A stretch of DNA of 59,172 bases. Source: Caldilineaceae bacterium (GTDB lineage: Bacteria; Chloroflexota; Anaerolineae; Caldilineales; Caldilineaceae). Below the pieces are notes generated by a model that did not search any database, had not been told where the DNA came from, and saw only the letters and a list, made by a program, of their open reading frames with translations. The stretch lies in NCBI GenBank assembly GCA_022821545.1, contig JAJEDJ010000021.1, positions 1 through 59,172 of the forward strand, read 5' to 3'. The translations under genes were made by a program, and so were the position numbers. Shown here piece by piece: positions 33,328 through 42,019 of the stretch; positions within the stretch are counted from its first letter, which is position 1, and the number at the start of each line of letters is the position of its first letter.

Positions 33328-34491
33328 ATGACCACTGCAACACTGGCAACCCCAATGGCGGAAATCACCGATGCCAGGTTGATGTACGAAGCGCTTGCAC
33401 GCAAGCTCCACGACGTGACCCTTGACGTAGAGTTGCGCATCAAGGCGGAAATCGCGGCGCAGATAAACCGCCTCAAAAAGGAACGCAACGCTGTCATCCT
33501 TGGCCACAACTATATGGAAGCGGCCCTATTTCACTCTATCCCGGACTATGTCGGCGACTCCCTCTATCTCAGCCGCATGGCAGCGCAGACCGAAAAGGAC
33601 GTGATCGTCTTTTGCGGCGTGGAGTTCATGGCCGAGACGGCCAAAATCCTCAGCCCGGACAAGACCGTACTGCTGCCGGCCGAGAAAGCAGGCTGCTCAC
33701 TGGCCGCCAGCATAACCGCGCAGGACGTGCGCCGCCTCAAGGAGCAGTTTCCCGGCGTACCGGTAGTGACCTATGTAAACACCTATGCCGACGTCAAGGC
33801 GGAGACCGACGTCTGCTGCACGAGCGGCAACGCGGTCGCCGTCGTCAACTCTCTGGACTCCGAACGGGTCATCTTCCTGCCCGATGAGTACTTGGCTAGG
33901 AACGTGGCTGAAGAGTCAGGAAAAACGATAATCTTTCCTGCGGCCGCCGGCGTTGAAACGAACAGCGCTGCCGGAATCGACCCCGGGCCCGTGTCGCTCG
34001 AAGCGCAGACCCCCTTCCGCCGCGATCAAGAGACCGGCCACCCTGTCATTCCCCTGGAAACGGAGGAATTCGACCTGATCGGCTGGCATGGACGCTGCGA
34101 GGTTCACGACAAGTTCACCGTCGACGACATCCGGCGCGTGCGAGCCGAATTTCCGGATGCCGTGATTCTTTCCCACCCCGAATGCAGCCCGGAGGTTGTC
34201 GCTGAATCTGACTTCACCGGCAGCACGACCGCCATGATTCGGCATGTCGAAGAGACCGACGCACCCCGCTACCTGCTGCTCACCGAGTGTTCCATGGGGG
34301 ACAACATCATCGGCGCCAACCCGGACAAGGAGATGTTGCGGCTCTGCTCTGTCCGTTGCCCCCATATGAGCCAGATTACGATGGAAGATACCCTGGCCGC
34401 GCTGGAAAAAATGCAGTACGAAATCACTGTTCCCGAAGAGACTTTGGCCAGGGCGGCGCGTTCGGTCCGGCGCATGGTAGAGATCGGCTAG
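33328..34491 (+). CDS. nadA: Quinolinate synthase
   Basis: This 387-residue [4Fe-4S] enzyme condenses iminoaspartate with dihydroxyacetone phosphate to quinolinate. The motifs I-L-G-H-N-Y-M near residue 55 and G-V-E-F-M-A-E-T-A-K-I-L near 93, and the three cluster cysteines in K-A-G-C-S-L-A, V-C-C-T-S-G-N-A and V-R-C-P-H-M, are present. A roughly 40-residue insertion (about 210-250) separates the second and third regions. The ATG at 33328 has an AAGGAGAGG site. The stop overlaps the convergent SUMT gene by 4 bases. It follows nadC in an operon. Confidence 0.95.
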   Translation: MTTATLATPMAEITDARLMYEALARKLHDVTLDVELRIKAEIAAQINRLKKERNAVILGHNYMEAALFHSIPDYVGDSLYLSRMAAQTEKDVIVFCGVEFMAETAKILSPDKTVLLPAEKAGCSLAASITAQDVRRLKEQFPGVPVVTYVNTYADVKAETDVCCTSGNAVAVVNSLDSERVIFLPDEYLARNVAEESGKTIIFPAAAGVETNSAAGIDPGPVSLEAQTPFRRDQETGHPVIPLETEEFDLIGWHGRCEVHDKFTVDDIRRVRAEFPDAVILSHPECSPEVVAESDFTGSTTAMIRHVEETDAPRYLLLTECSMGDNIIGANPDKEMLRLCSVRCPHMSQITMEDTLAALEKMQYEITVPEETLARAARSVRRMVEIG

Positions 34492-35258
34492 ACGAAGCCT
34501 CCTCCGCCTTCCTCGGGCGCAAACCAGTCCAGCCTGTCGTGTAGTTCGACGACGTCGCCGAACACGAGCACGGCCGGGGCAGTTATCCCCGCCGATTCCA
34601 TCGCACGCGGCAGACCGGCCACCGTGGAGCGGGCCACCTTCTGATCGATCGTTGTGGCGCTTGCAATTGCGGCAGCCGGAGATTCCGGATCGCGGCCGTG
34701 CGCCGCCAGGGCATCGCAGATTCTGGCGGCGGAACGGACACCCATCAGAACCACCAGTGTCGGCGCCTTTGCAACTGCCGCCCAGTTCGTACTCGAACCT
34801 TCTTTGGTCGCGTCTTCAAAACCGGTTACAACCGTAAACGAGCTCGCCTGACCGCGATGCGTAACGGGGATGCCTGCGTAGGCGGGCGCGGCGATGGCCG
34901 CGCTGATGCCCGGCACGACTTCAAACGGCAGCCCCGCCGCCGCAAGCGCCGCACACTCATCGCCGCCCCGTCCAAAGACAAAGCCGTCGCCGCCTTTCAA
35001 CCGCACCACCTGTAGACCGGCCCCCACGCGTTCGACTAGCAGAGCGTTGATCTCCTCTTGCTCGATCGTCCGGGCGCCGAACCCCTGCTTGCCGACAAAA
35101 ATCCGCTCGGCCTCGGAACGGACTTCATCCAGAAGTTCCCGGGCGATAAGCCGGTCGTAAATGACGACGTCCGCGGCGCGCAGAAGAACAAGGCCCCGTA
35201 CGCTGATCAGGTCGGCGCGCCCGGGTCCGGCGCCGACCAGGTAGCCTTTGCCCTTCAT
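34488..35258 (-). CDS. cobA: Uroporphyrinogen-III C-methyltransferase (SUMT)
   Basis: This 256-residue enzyme uses S-adenosylmethionine to methylate uroporphyrinogen III at C2 and C7, giving precorrin-2 for siroheme or cobalamin. Signature segments: L-V-G-A-G-P-G-R-A-D-L near residue 7, V-I-Y-D-R-L near 32, R-L-K-G-G-D-G-F-V-F-G-R-G near 86 and V-V-P-G-I-S-A-A near 111. It stands alone, not fused to CysG or HemD. It lies 67 bases downstream of the precorrin-2 dehydrogenase, so the two supply consecutive siroheme steps. The ATG has GGAAGGG upstream. Confidence 0.94.
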   Translation of the reverse strand: MKGKGYLVGAGPGRADLISVRGLVLLRAADVVIYDRLIARELLDEVRSEAERIFVGKQGFGARTIEQEEINALLVERVGAGLQVVRLKGGDGFVFGRGGDECAALAAAGLPFEVVPGISAAIAAPAYAGIPVTHRGQASSFTVVTGFEDATKEGSSTNWAAVAKAPTLVVLMGVRSAARICDALAAHGRDPESPAAAIASATTIDQKVARSTVAGLPRAMESAGITAPAVLVFGDVVELHDRLDWFAPEEGGGGFV

Positions 35259-35325
35259 GTTCTGAAGCCCTTCCCAAAGCGAGAGTACTCGGAGACGTAG
35301 TGCCGGGCCGCGGGCCGCGCGGCGT

Positions 35326-35781
35326 TCACTGTTCTTGGCCCAAATGCGCGGCGATGCGGTCGCGCGCCGACGTGGCTATGCCGGGCTGACCCGTATAACT
35401 GCTGACCGAGACGATAACATCATCGTGCCGCGTGACCGCGGGCGAGTGGAAGTTCCCCTCGGCCGGTGCGTCCGCAACGTTTACCAATAGCCTCTTCCTG
35501 TGCGCGGCCGCCCCGACTTCACGGTTGACCGCGCGCACATTGGTCGCGGCGAAAACGAGAGCCGCTTCGTCCAGGTCTCCTTCCCGGTAGCGCCGGCGCC
35601 TCCACTCGATCTCGCCGGACTCTGCCCAGGCGCTTATCTGCTCCGTTGCCGTCGGGCTGATCAAACGTACTGGCGCCTCTCCGGCCAGCAGGCTGCGCAC
35701 CTTGCGCTCGCCGACAATGCCGCCGCCGACGACCACGGCGATTCGACCGCCAAGGCTGGTCATGGTCAGAGGATATCGCAT
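35326..35781 (-). CDS. Precorrin-2 dehydrogenase (siroheme synthase N-terminal domain), short form
   Basis: This 151-residue protein has the Met8/SirC/CysG-N Rossmann start (V-V-V-G-G-G-I-V-G-E-R-K-V near residue 15), A-A-T-N near 78, V-N-V-A-D near 102, and the N-F-H-S-P-A region near 113. It oxidises precorrin-2 to sirohydrochlorin with NAD. It ends just after the I-A-T-S-A-R-D-R-I helix, lacking the C-terminal helical domain found in most members of about 200 residues, so ferrochelatase activity is unlikely. The ATG at 35781 has AGGAGCGG; the longer frame overlaps folKP. It starts 20 bases after the folKP stop. Confidence 0.87.
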   Translation of the reverse strand: MRYPLTMTSLGGRIAVVVGGGIVGERKVRSLLAGEAPVRLISPTATEQISAWAESGEIEWRRRRYREGDLDEAALVFAATNVRAVNREVGAAAHRKRLLVNVADAPAEGNFHSPAVTRHDDVIVSVSSYTGQPGIATSARDRIAAHLGQEQ

Positions 35782-35800
35782 CGTGTTGCCGCTCCTTCTT

Positions 35801-37255
35801 TCAGAAATATGCAGTGGGAGGCCGGTCGCGGGAACCTGCCAAGATGGCGTCGACCACCCGCATCGCCTGCAGATTTTCCCGTACGTCGTGGACCCGCACG
35901 ATCTGCGCGCCCCGCTCCACGGCCAGACTGTTGGCTGCAATCGTCCCCGGCAGCCGCTCATCCACCGGCGCGCCGCCGGCCATTTTCCCCAGAAAGCCCT
36001 TGCGGGAGCAGCCGAAAAGCAGCGGATAGCCTAGCGCTTGCAGCTCGTCTAAGCGGGAGATGAGAGCGGCGTGCTCCGCCGGCGTCTTGCCGAACCCGAT
36101 GCCTGGATCGATGATGCGGTGCCAGCGGGGAACACCGTTAAGCCGGGCCGACTCAAGAGCCGCGGCAAGTCCTTGACGCACAACCGCCACGATATCCTGC
36201 GACCGGTCGTTGAGAGCCTTCTCAGGTCCGCTCTGCGGGTCGCCGGCGGGCGGGCCGGTCTGAAGTGGCGCCCGGTTGTGCATGAGAACAAGCGGAACGC
36301 GGCGGCGGGCCGACAGGGCCGCCATCCCGTTCGGGGCCGGAGGGCCGTGGAGACTGGAGCGGGACGTCTCCGTGTCTGCAATGAGAGCTGTCGCCGTAGC
36401 CTGGTCCGCCGGTCGCTGACCCGACACGTCGTTCAGCCAGGCCGCGCCGGCGTCGAGTGCCTTCTCCGCGACTTCGACGCGAAAAGTGTCGACCGAAAGG
36501 GGGATCTCCAGGGCAGCGTGCAACGCGGCGGTGACCGGAACGACCCGGCCGATTTCGTCCTCGACGTCCACGTAACTATGCCCCGGCCGGGTGGAATAGC
36601 CGCCGATGTCCAGGACGTCGGCGCCTGCGGCAACAAACTCTCGGGCTTGCGCCAGTGCTGCCGCAACCGTGTCGGGCGCCCCGGCCAGGCCGTCCCCGGA
36701 AAAGGAGTCCGGCGTGATGTTGAGAATACCCATGACCTTGACCCCTTGGCCCCAGTGCCACAGCCTTTCCCCGATCGGCATCACCCGGGGCGGGACCGGC
36801 GCCTGCAGTCTCTCCCAAAGCTCCCGCACGGTCGCGCCCAGGCAGGGGTGGCGCAGCTCCTTGTCCAAGTCCATGAGGGGGGCCAGCACAAAGTCTCGCT
36901 CGGGAATGCCCACGTGGGGGATCGTCAAGTCCGCTGTTTCGACAACGGAGTCGTCATAGAAAAGGATGTCAAGATCGATTTCGCGGGGACCGTAACGGAC
37001 CGTCTTCCTTCTTCCGAGAGAATCTTCGGTCTGCTTGACCGCAGCCAGCAGTTCCGCCGGTGTAAGGTGCGTCGAAACTTTGCAGACAGCGTTCAGGAAA
37101 AGGGGCTGTTCCGTCACGAGGATCGGAACTGTCTCGTAGAGGTGGGAACTCTCCTCGACTGCCGCGTATGCTGACATCGCATCCAGCGCCCTGTGAAGAT
37201 GCCCGGCTCGGTTGCCGACGTTGCTGCCCAGGGCAATAAACGCTGAGTGGGACAT
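35801..37255 (-). CDS. folKP: Bifunctional HPPK-DHPS folate enzyme (FolK-FolP fusion)
   Basis: This is a 484-residue fusion. Residues 1-160 are 6-hydroxymethyl-dihydropterin pyrophosphokinase (I-A-L-G-S-N-V-G-N-R at 7; G-P-R-E-I-D-L-D-I-L near 90). Residues about 170-480 are dihydropteroate synthase (G-I-L-N-I-T-P-D-S-F-S near 175; D-I-G-G-Y-S-T-R-P-G near 217; L-S-V-D-T-F near 250; D-P-G-I-G-F-G-K near 378; G-C-S-R-K-G near 412). Together they make dihydropteroate. The DHPS half has a low-complexity insertion (about 300-345) just before and after V-P-L-V-L-M-H-N. It leads the minus-strand operon that continues with two siroheme genes. GGAGGAA precedes the ATG. Confidence 0.93.
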   Translation of the reverse strand: MSHSAFIALGSNVGNRAGHLHRALDAMSAYAAVEESSHLYETVPILVTEQPLFLNAVCKVSTHLTPAELLAAVKQTEDSLGRRKTVRYGPREIDLDILFYDDSVVETADLTIPHVGIPERDFVLAPLMDLDKELRHPCLGATVRELWERLQAPVPPRVMPIGERLWHWGQGVKVMGILNITPDSFSGDGLAGAPDTVAAALAQAREFVAAGADVLDIGGYSTRPGHSYVDVEDEIGRVVPVTAALHAALEIPLSVDTFRVEVAEKALDAGAAWLNDVSGQRPADQATATALIADTETSRSSLHGPPAPNGMAALSARRRVPLVLMHNRAPLQTGPPAGDPQSGPEKALNDRSQDIVAVVRQGLAAALESARLNGVPRWHRIIDPGIGFGKTPAEHAALISRLDELQALGYPLLFGCSRKGFLGKMAGGAPVDERLPGTIAANSLAVERGAQIVRVHDVRENLQAMRVVDAILAGSRDRPPTAYF

Positions 37256-37575
37256 TCTTCCTCCAGTGACCCAAGTTCCTGTAGAGTTGGCGGAGGCTGG
37301 CCGTGCTCCTCGGCACGGTTCGCGTCCTCTCCCGGGCCCTGGTCCGCCAGGGCCTCAGGCCGATTATATACGGTTTGGCATCCGACAGCAGCATTAAATT
37401 CCGGTGGATGCCCTTTCCGCACGTATCAGTTATAATTGGGAAGCGTGCAACCGGTTGATTGCCGGGCGTTTTCGTCCTTGCTGCGCTCTCTCAATTGGCG
37501 TCGCCTGGCGCGCTATCCTCCGCGAATTGCAGCGCAACCGGGCCGCGACCCTGAATCCTGCGGACGCGAAATAAT
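37256..37575. other. Divergent intergenic region between folKP and the PhyH gene
   Basis: This 320-bp region contains a perfect TATAAT on each strand: minus at 37368-37363 (toward folKP) and plus at 37431-37436 (toward the dioxygenase gene). Neither has a clear TTGACA-like element at the right spacing, so they are only possible promoters. No RNA gene or repeat is recognised. Confidence 0.4.
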
Positions 37576-38379
37576 ATGGACGAACTGAGCAGCGACTATC
37601 CGCTTACCGACCAACAGATCGCCGGCTACCGTCGCGACGGCTTCGCAAAACTGCCGAACGTGTTGTCGCCGGCTGTGCTGAAAGAGTACGGCGCTGAGTT
37701 TACGCGTCTCGTGCATGCGCTAAACCCGCAGACGCTGGCCTTGGCCGAACGCAACACCTACGGAAAGGCCTTCCTGCAGATTCCGAACCTATGGGAGCAC
37801 AGTGAGAAGGTAAAGAGATTTGTGCTTTGCCGTCGTTTGGGCAAGATCGCGGCCGAGCTTATGGGCGTTGACGGGGTTCGTATGTATCACGATCAGGCCC
37901 TTTACAAAGAGCCGGGCGGCGGCTTTACCCCTTGGCACGTCGACCAGTTTTACTGGCCTCTCGCCAATGACAATACCGTCACCGCCTGGATTCCCTTGCA
38001 GGAAGTCCCACTGGAGATGGGGCCGCTTTCGTTTTGCGTCGGCAGCCACAAGCTGCTGAAGAACCGGGACCTGTCCATCAGTGACGAGAGTGAAAAGAAG
38101 ATCGGTGGCACGTTGCATGACTATCCGAAGAGTGTCGCTCCCTTTGCAATGGGCGAGATCAGCTTTCACTCCGGCTGGACTTTTCACCGCGCGGGACCGA
38201 ACCAAAGCGACCGCATGCGGGCGGTGATGACCATCATCTACATGGAAGACGGAATGCGGGTTGCCCCACCCAAAAACGAAAGCCAGCAAAGAGATTGGGA
38301 CCGCTGGCTGCCGGGGGCGCAGCTGGGTGAACCGATCGACACGCCGCTGAACCCCGTCATCTATTCTGCGTGTGAATGA
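37576..38379 (+). CDS. Phytanoyl-CoA dioxygenase (PhyH) family protein
   Basis: This is a 267-residue Fe(II)/2-oxoglutarate-dependent dioxygenase. The N-terminus (Q-Q-I-A-G-Y-R-R-D-G-F) is typical. The iron triad is H-V-D in T-P-W-H-V-D-Q near residue 121 and the distal His in F-H-R-A-G near 211. The 2-oxoglutarate Arg is in R-M-R-A-V-M-T near 221. The family hydroxylates a carbon next to a carbonyl or on secondary metabolites; the substrate here is unknown. An alcohol dehydrogenase follows 83 bases downstream and might oxidise the product (inference). Confidence 0.88.
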   Translation: MDELSSDYPLTDQQIAGYRRDGFAKLPNVLSPAVLKEYGAEFTRLVHALNPQTLALAERNTYGKAFLQIPNLWEHSEKVKRFVLCRRLGKIAAELMGVDGVRMYHDQALYKEPGGGFTPWHVDQFYWPLANDNTVTAWIPLQEVPLEMGPLSFCVGSHKLLKNRDLSISDESEKKIGGTLHDYPKSVAPFAMGEISFHSGWTFHRAGPNQSDRMRAVMTIIYMEDGMRVAPPKNESQQRDWDRWLPGAQLGEPIDTPLNPVIYSACE

Positions 38380-38462
38380 CGAAGCCGCCGCGCATTCTGC
38401 AGTGCAAGTAGTCGGACGTTGACAGTGAGGCGGCGCGATCGACGACTCAGGAGCGGGTCTGA

Positions 38463-39488
38463 ATGAAAGGTGTAGCCAAACTGCGGCCGGGCGCAGGTCA
38501 GGTGGGACTGATCGATGCGCCGGAGCCAACCGCTATCCCGGGCCATCTTGTCATAGAAGTGACGGCGGCCGGGCTTTGCGGCACCGACGCCCACATTTAC
38601 CACGACGAATATCCCTGCCGGCCGCCGGTCATTCTGGGCCACGAGGTCGCGGGCAAGATCGTCGACGTGGGCAGCGGCGTTTCCCGCTACGCTGCCGGCA
38701 GTTCGGTTACCAGTGAACCCTACTATACACTGTGCGGTCTCTGTCCCTATTGCAAGGCCGGGATGCCGAATCACTGTCCGCAGCGAGCGTCGATTGGCAG
38801 CGGAGTTAACGGGGCATTTGCCCGTTACGTGCTCGTGCCGGAACGGTCGATCCATCTCTTGCCTGACGGTGTGGACGAATGGGCGGGCGCGTTGACCGAG
38901 CCGCTGGCCTGTTGCGTCCACGCGCTGGAAAACTCGAAGGTGGAGCCGGGCGACTTGGCCGTGATCACCGGCCCGGGCGCCATTGGGCTGATGATGCTCC
39001 AGGTCGTAAAGGCCGCGGGCGCCAGGGCGCTTGTCATTGGAACGGATACCGACGAGGCGCGCCTGGCTCTGGCCCGGCGGCTTGGCGCCGACGCGACTCT
39101 CATCGCCGGCAATGATGACCTTCAGAACGCTGTTGCAGAGCGCACCGAAGGCGTCGGCGCAGATATCGCGTTCGAATGCTCGGGCGCAGGGCCGGGCGCG
39201 CAGACGGCTCTGGACCTGGTGCGGCACAGAGGTCGCTACGTGCAGGTCGGTCTTTTCGGCAAGCCGGTGCTGTGGGATCTTGAACAGGTCTGCATCAAGG
39301 AGGTGCAGGTCCATGGCACTTTCGCCACCGTGGCCAGCTCCTGGCGCAAAGCCCTGGCCCTTCTGCAGTCCGGTCAGCTCCGGACCGCGCCGCTGATCAG
39401 CCACCGTCTTCCGCTGGACGCGTGGCAGCAGGCCTTCGACCTGTTTGAAGGCCGCGACGGGGTGAAAATCGTGTTCTCCCCACAGTAA
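38463..39488 (+). CDS. Zinc-dependent medium-chain dehydrogenase (sorbitol/threonine dehydrogenase type)
   Basis: This is a 341-residue MDR enzyme. Catalytic zinc ligands: Cys in G-L-C-G-T-D near residue 39 and the G-H-E motif near 60. The structural-zinc lobe is C-G-L-C-P-Y-C near residue 92 with the fourth Cys in N-H-C. The Rossmann motif G-P-G-A-I-G-L lies near 170. It oxidises a secondary alcohol or polyol with NAD(P). The sequence is closest in style to L-iditol/threonine dehydrogenases; the substrate is not fixed. It lies downstream of PhyH on the same strand. Confidence 0.88.
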   Translation: MKGVAKLRPGAGQVGLIDAPEPTAIPGHLVIEVTAAGLCGTDAHIYHDEYPCRPPVILGHEVAGKIVDVGSGVSRYAAGSSVTSEPYYTLCGLCPYCKAGMPNHCPQRASIGSGVNGAFARYVLVPERSIHLLPDGVDEWAGALTEPLACCVHALENSKVEPGDLAVITGPGAIGLMMLQVVKAAGARALVIGTDTDEARLALARRLGADATLIAGNDDLQNAVAERTEGVGADIAFECSGAGPGAQTALDLVRHRGRYVQVGLFGKPVLWDLEQVCIKEVQVHGTFATVASSWRKALALLQSGQLRTAPLISHRLPLDAWQQAFDLFEGRDGVKIVFSPQ

Positions 39489-39636
39489 GTATTCACTGAA
39501 AATGTTCACTGAGCTGGCACCGACCGCCTGCCGGTCGCAGCGGGCGTTGCCGGAATTCGACCCTGCGCACGGAAATTGAGCCCGTGCCGCACTGCGCTCA
39601 TCCATCGAAACAGTATCCCTAAGCAAAACTTCTTGC

Positions 39637-40725
39637 ATGTCTGAGGTCGCACGCTCCACGATACCGGGGGGCCGCCGCTGTCCGAATTGCGGTTCACGGG
39701 TCGCCCAAAACGCTGATACCTGCTACTTCTGCGGCCATGAACTGACCGGGACTCCCAGGACGAGGCCGGCGCGCCTGAACATACGCGACGCGGCAATGGC
39801 GCTCATCCTGCTCGCGATCGTGATCGGCTGGTGGCGGTTCGGCAGCCTGGGCGTTAACTTCCAGCGGTCGAACGGGGCCCAGTCTGAAGTCGGCCCCTCC
39901 TCGTCGCAACCCGTAGAAACGGCCCCTACGGCCGTACCGGAGGATCAACAGCCAGGTTCCCTGGTCGGTCGCCATACCGTGCAGGCAGGAGAGACCCTGC
40001 TCGGTATCGCCGGCCGCTACGGCGTCACCGTCGCAGAGGTCCAGGCTGCCAACAATCTTGACGGAACGCTCATTCGCGCCGGTGACGTCTTGCGCATCCC
40101 CGTACCTGCTTCGATTTCGGAAAACGGAAACAACAACAGCGCGCCGACAATTTCTACCGTCTTCCGCTATGTCGTCAGACCGGGAGATACCGTCATCTCC
40201 ATTGCCGTGCGCTTCGGCACAACCGTCGCCGCAATCCAGGAAGCCAACGGAATCGGGCCGGACGATATCATCCGGCCTGAGCAGGTGTTGCAGTTGCCCG
40301 TCTCCGGCGTGCCCTCCGCCATTCTTGCCGTGGACACACCGGCCCCCGCGCAGGACGGCCCGACTTCAAGCCAGACCTACCTGCCTCTGCAGTTGCTCGG
40401 GCCGAATGACGGCGAACGGATTCCTCATTCCGAAGATGTCCTCTTTCGCTGGTTGAGCGGAGGCCTCCTGGAAGAGAATGAATGGTACGTCCTCTACGTC
40501 TGGCCCTTGGAAGGCATCTATGAACTGCCGCCCCCTGTCTGGACGAAGGCCACCAGCTACCGCTTGCCGAGCCAGTGGGCGCCGCCGCCGGACCGGGACG
40601 TCACCTACAGGTGGCAAACTTCGGTTGTCAGGGTTTTCTCGGGACAGGAGGAGGAGTTGAGCCTCGAGGCCGCCAGCGGCACTGGAGAGGTGCGTAGTTT
40701 CGAATGGTTTGGCGGCGGAAACTGA
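39637..40725 (+). CDS. Zinc-ribbon, single-pass, double-LysM cell-envelope protein
   Basis: This is a 362-residue protein. Residues about 15-33 form a zinc ribbon (C-P-N-C ... C-Y-F-C), followed by one membrane helix (about 50-68), then two LysM domains of about 45 residues (H-T-V-Q-A-G-E-T-L near 112; Y-V-V-R-P-G-D-T-V near 178) joined by short linkers. A C-terminal domain of about 110 residues (L-G-P-N-D-G-E onwards) has beta-rich character. LysM binds N-acetylglucosamine polymers such as peptidoglycan. The cytoplasmic zinc ribbon plus external LysM suggests a membrane-spanning wall protein (inference). The ATG lacks a clear ribosome site. Confidence 0.82.
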   Translation: MSEVARSTIPGGRRCPNCGSRVAQNADTCYFCGHELTGTPRTRPARLNIRDAAMALILLAIVIGWWRFGSLGVNFQRSNGAQSEVGPSSSQPVETAPTAVPEDQQPGSLVGRHTVQAGETLLGIAGRYGVTVAEVQAANNLDGTLIRAGDVLRIPVPASISENGNNNSAPTISTVFRYVVRPGDTVISIAVRFGTTVAAIQEANGIGPDDIIRPEQVLQLPVSGVPSAILAVDTPAPAQDGPTSSQTYLPLQLLGPNDGERIPHSEDVLFRWLSGGLLEENEWYVLYVWPLEGIYELPPPVWTKATSYRLPSQWAPPPDRDVTYRWQTSVVRVFSGQEEELSLEAASGTGEVRSFEWFGGGN

Positions 40726-40751
40726 CCTCGAACTCGCATCTTCCGCGAAAG

Positions 40752-40780
40752 TTGCGGCCTGGCTCCTGGATTGCTATATC
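40752..40780 (+). promoter_or_regulatory. Candidate promoter of the sugar isomerase operon
   Basis: TTGCGG (52-57 of this block) and TATATC (75-80) are 17 bp apart, in the 176-bp spacer between the LysM gene and the sugar isomerase gene. The leader would be about 115 nt. Confidence 0.35.
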
Positions 40781-40901
40781 GCTGCTATGATTGTATAGTA
40801 GGCGAGTCTCCGACAAGTGACCGTAAACCAACCCGCTGTTGGACGGTCCTGCTTTCCAGTATAAAGAACAGGCTGTTTCAAAGACATCTAAGGAGGAATT
40901 C

Positions 40902-41900
40902 ATGCCGCGACCAGTAACGCTCTTCACGGGTCAGTGGGCCGACTTGCCTTTCGAGACCATTTGCGAAAAGGCCAAGTCATTCGGCTATGACGGTCTGGAG
41001 CTTGCCTGTTGGGGCGACCATTTCGAGGTGGACAAGGCCCTGGAAGACGACGGTTATGTACAGGGGCGCTGGGACACTCTGAACAAGCACGGGCTGCAAT
41101 GTTTTGCCATCAGCAACCACCTGGTCGGTCAAGCGGTCGCTGACCGCATTGATGAACGCCACGAAAGCATTCTGCCGCCCCGCATCTGGGGCGACGGCAC
41201 GGAAGACGGCGTTCGCGCCCGTGCGGCTGAGGAAATGAAGGACACCGCACGTGCGGCCGCCAAATTCGGTGTCAAAGTCGTGCCGGGTTTTACCGGGTCG
41301 CCAATCTGGCACATGGTCTACTCCTTCCCGCCGAACCCGCCCGACTTTCTGGAAAAGGGCCTGGCTCTCTTTTCCGAACTGTGGACGCCGATACTGGACG
41401 TCTTCAGCGAAAACGGTGTCAAGTTCGGACTTGAAGTTCATCCCACCGAGATCGCTTTCGACATCCACAGCGCCCAGAACGCCATCGACGCCCTGGACGG
41501 CCACGAGGCCTTCGGCTTCAACTACGACCCCAGCCACTTCGGCTATCAGGGCGTGGACTACGTCGGCTTCATCCGCAAATTCGCCGATCGCATCTTCCAT
41601 GTGCATATGAAGGACGTGGGCTGGTCGGACAGCGGTAGGGAGGCCGGCGTCTTCGGCGGCCATGCCGAATTCGGCGACCATCGCCGCTTCTGGGACTTCC
41701 GCTCGGTTGGCCGCGGCAAGATCGACTTTGAGGAGATCATGCGGGCGTTGAACGACATCGGCTATAGCGGACCGCTCTCGATCGAATGGGAGGACGCGGG
41801 CATGGACCGGGAGCACGGCGCCACCGAATCCTGTGCCTACACGCGCCAGATCGACTTCGCGCCGTCCGAAATCGCCTTCGACGCGGCCTTTGCCGAATAG
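40902..41900 (+). CDS. Sugar phosphate isomerase/epimerase (xylose isomerase-like)
   Basis: This is a 332-residue TIM-barrel protein. Segments consistent with the divalent-metal site: G-L-E-V-H-P-T-E near residue 190, N-Y-D-P-S-H near 220, H-V-H-M-K-D near 246 and S-I-E-W-E-D near 297. The ATG at 40902 is preceded by a strong AAGGAGGAATT site; the frame is open 21 codons upstream without support. It heads a run with a Gfo/Idh/MocA oxidoreductase and an enolase-superfamily enzyme, a layout common for catabolism of inositols or unusual sugars. Confidence 0.86.
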   Translation: MPRPVTLFTGQWADLPFETICEKAKSFGYDGLELACWGDHFEVDKALEDDGYVQGRWDTLNKHGLQCFAISNHLVGQAVADRIDERHESILPPRIWGDGTEDGVRARAAEEMKDTARAAAKFGVKVVPGFTGSPIWHMVYSFPPNPPDFLEKGLALFSELWTPILDVFSENGVKFGLEVHPTEIAFDIHSAQNAIDALDGHEAFGFNYDPSHFGYQGVDYVGFIRKFADRIFHVHMKDVGWSDSGREAGVFGGHAEFGDHRRFWDFRSVGRGKIDFEEIMRALNDIGYSGPLSIEWEDAGMDREHGATESCAYTRQIDFAPSEIAFDAAFAE

Positions 41901-41903
41901 CTG

Positions 41904-41954
41904 GCGGCCCTTTCAGTAGGGCGGCCCTTTCAGTTGTGCGACTCTGTCAGTGGG
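41904..41954. repeat. Three 17-bp tandem repeats between isomerase and oxidoreductase genes
   Basis: Units at 41904-41920, 41921-41937 and 41938-41954 share the core GCGGCCCTTTCAGT, the third being more diverged. A further GCGGCC starts a partial fourth unit. They lie entirely in the 119-bp spacer. Confidence 0.7.
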
Positions 41955-42019
41955 GCGGCCTGCCACCGCGCGGCCGCCGAATTCATGCCGGAAACCAAGA
42001 ACAGAAGAGGGACTGACCA

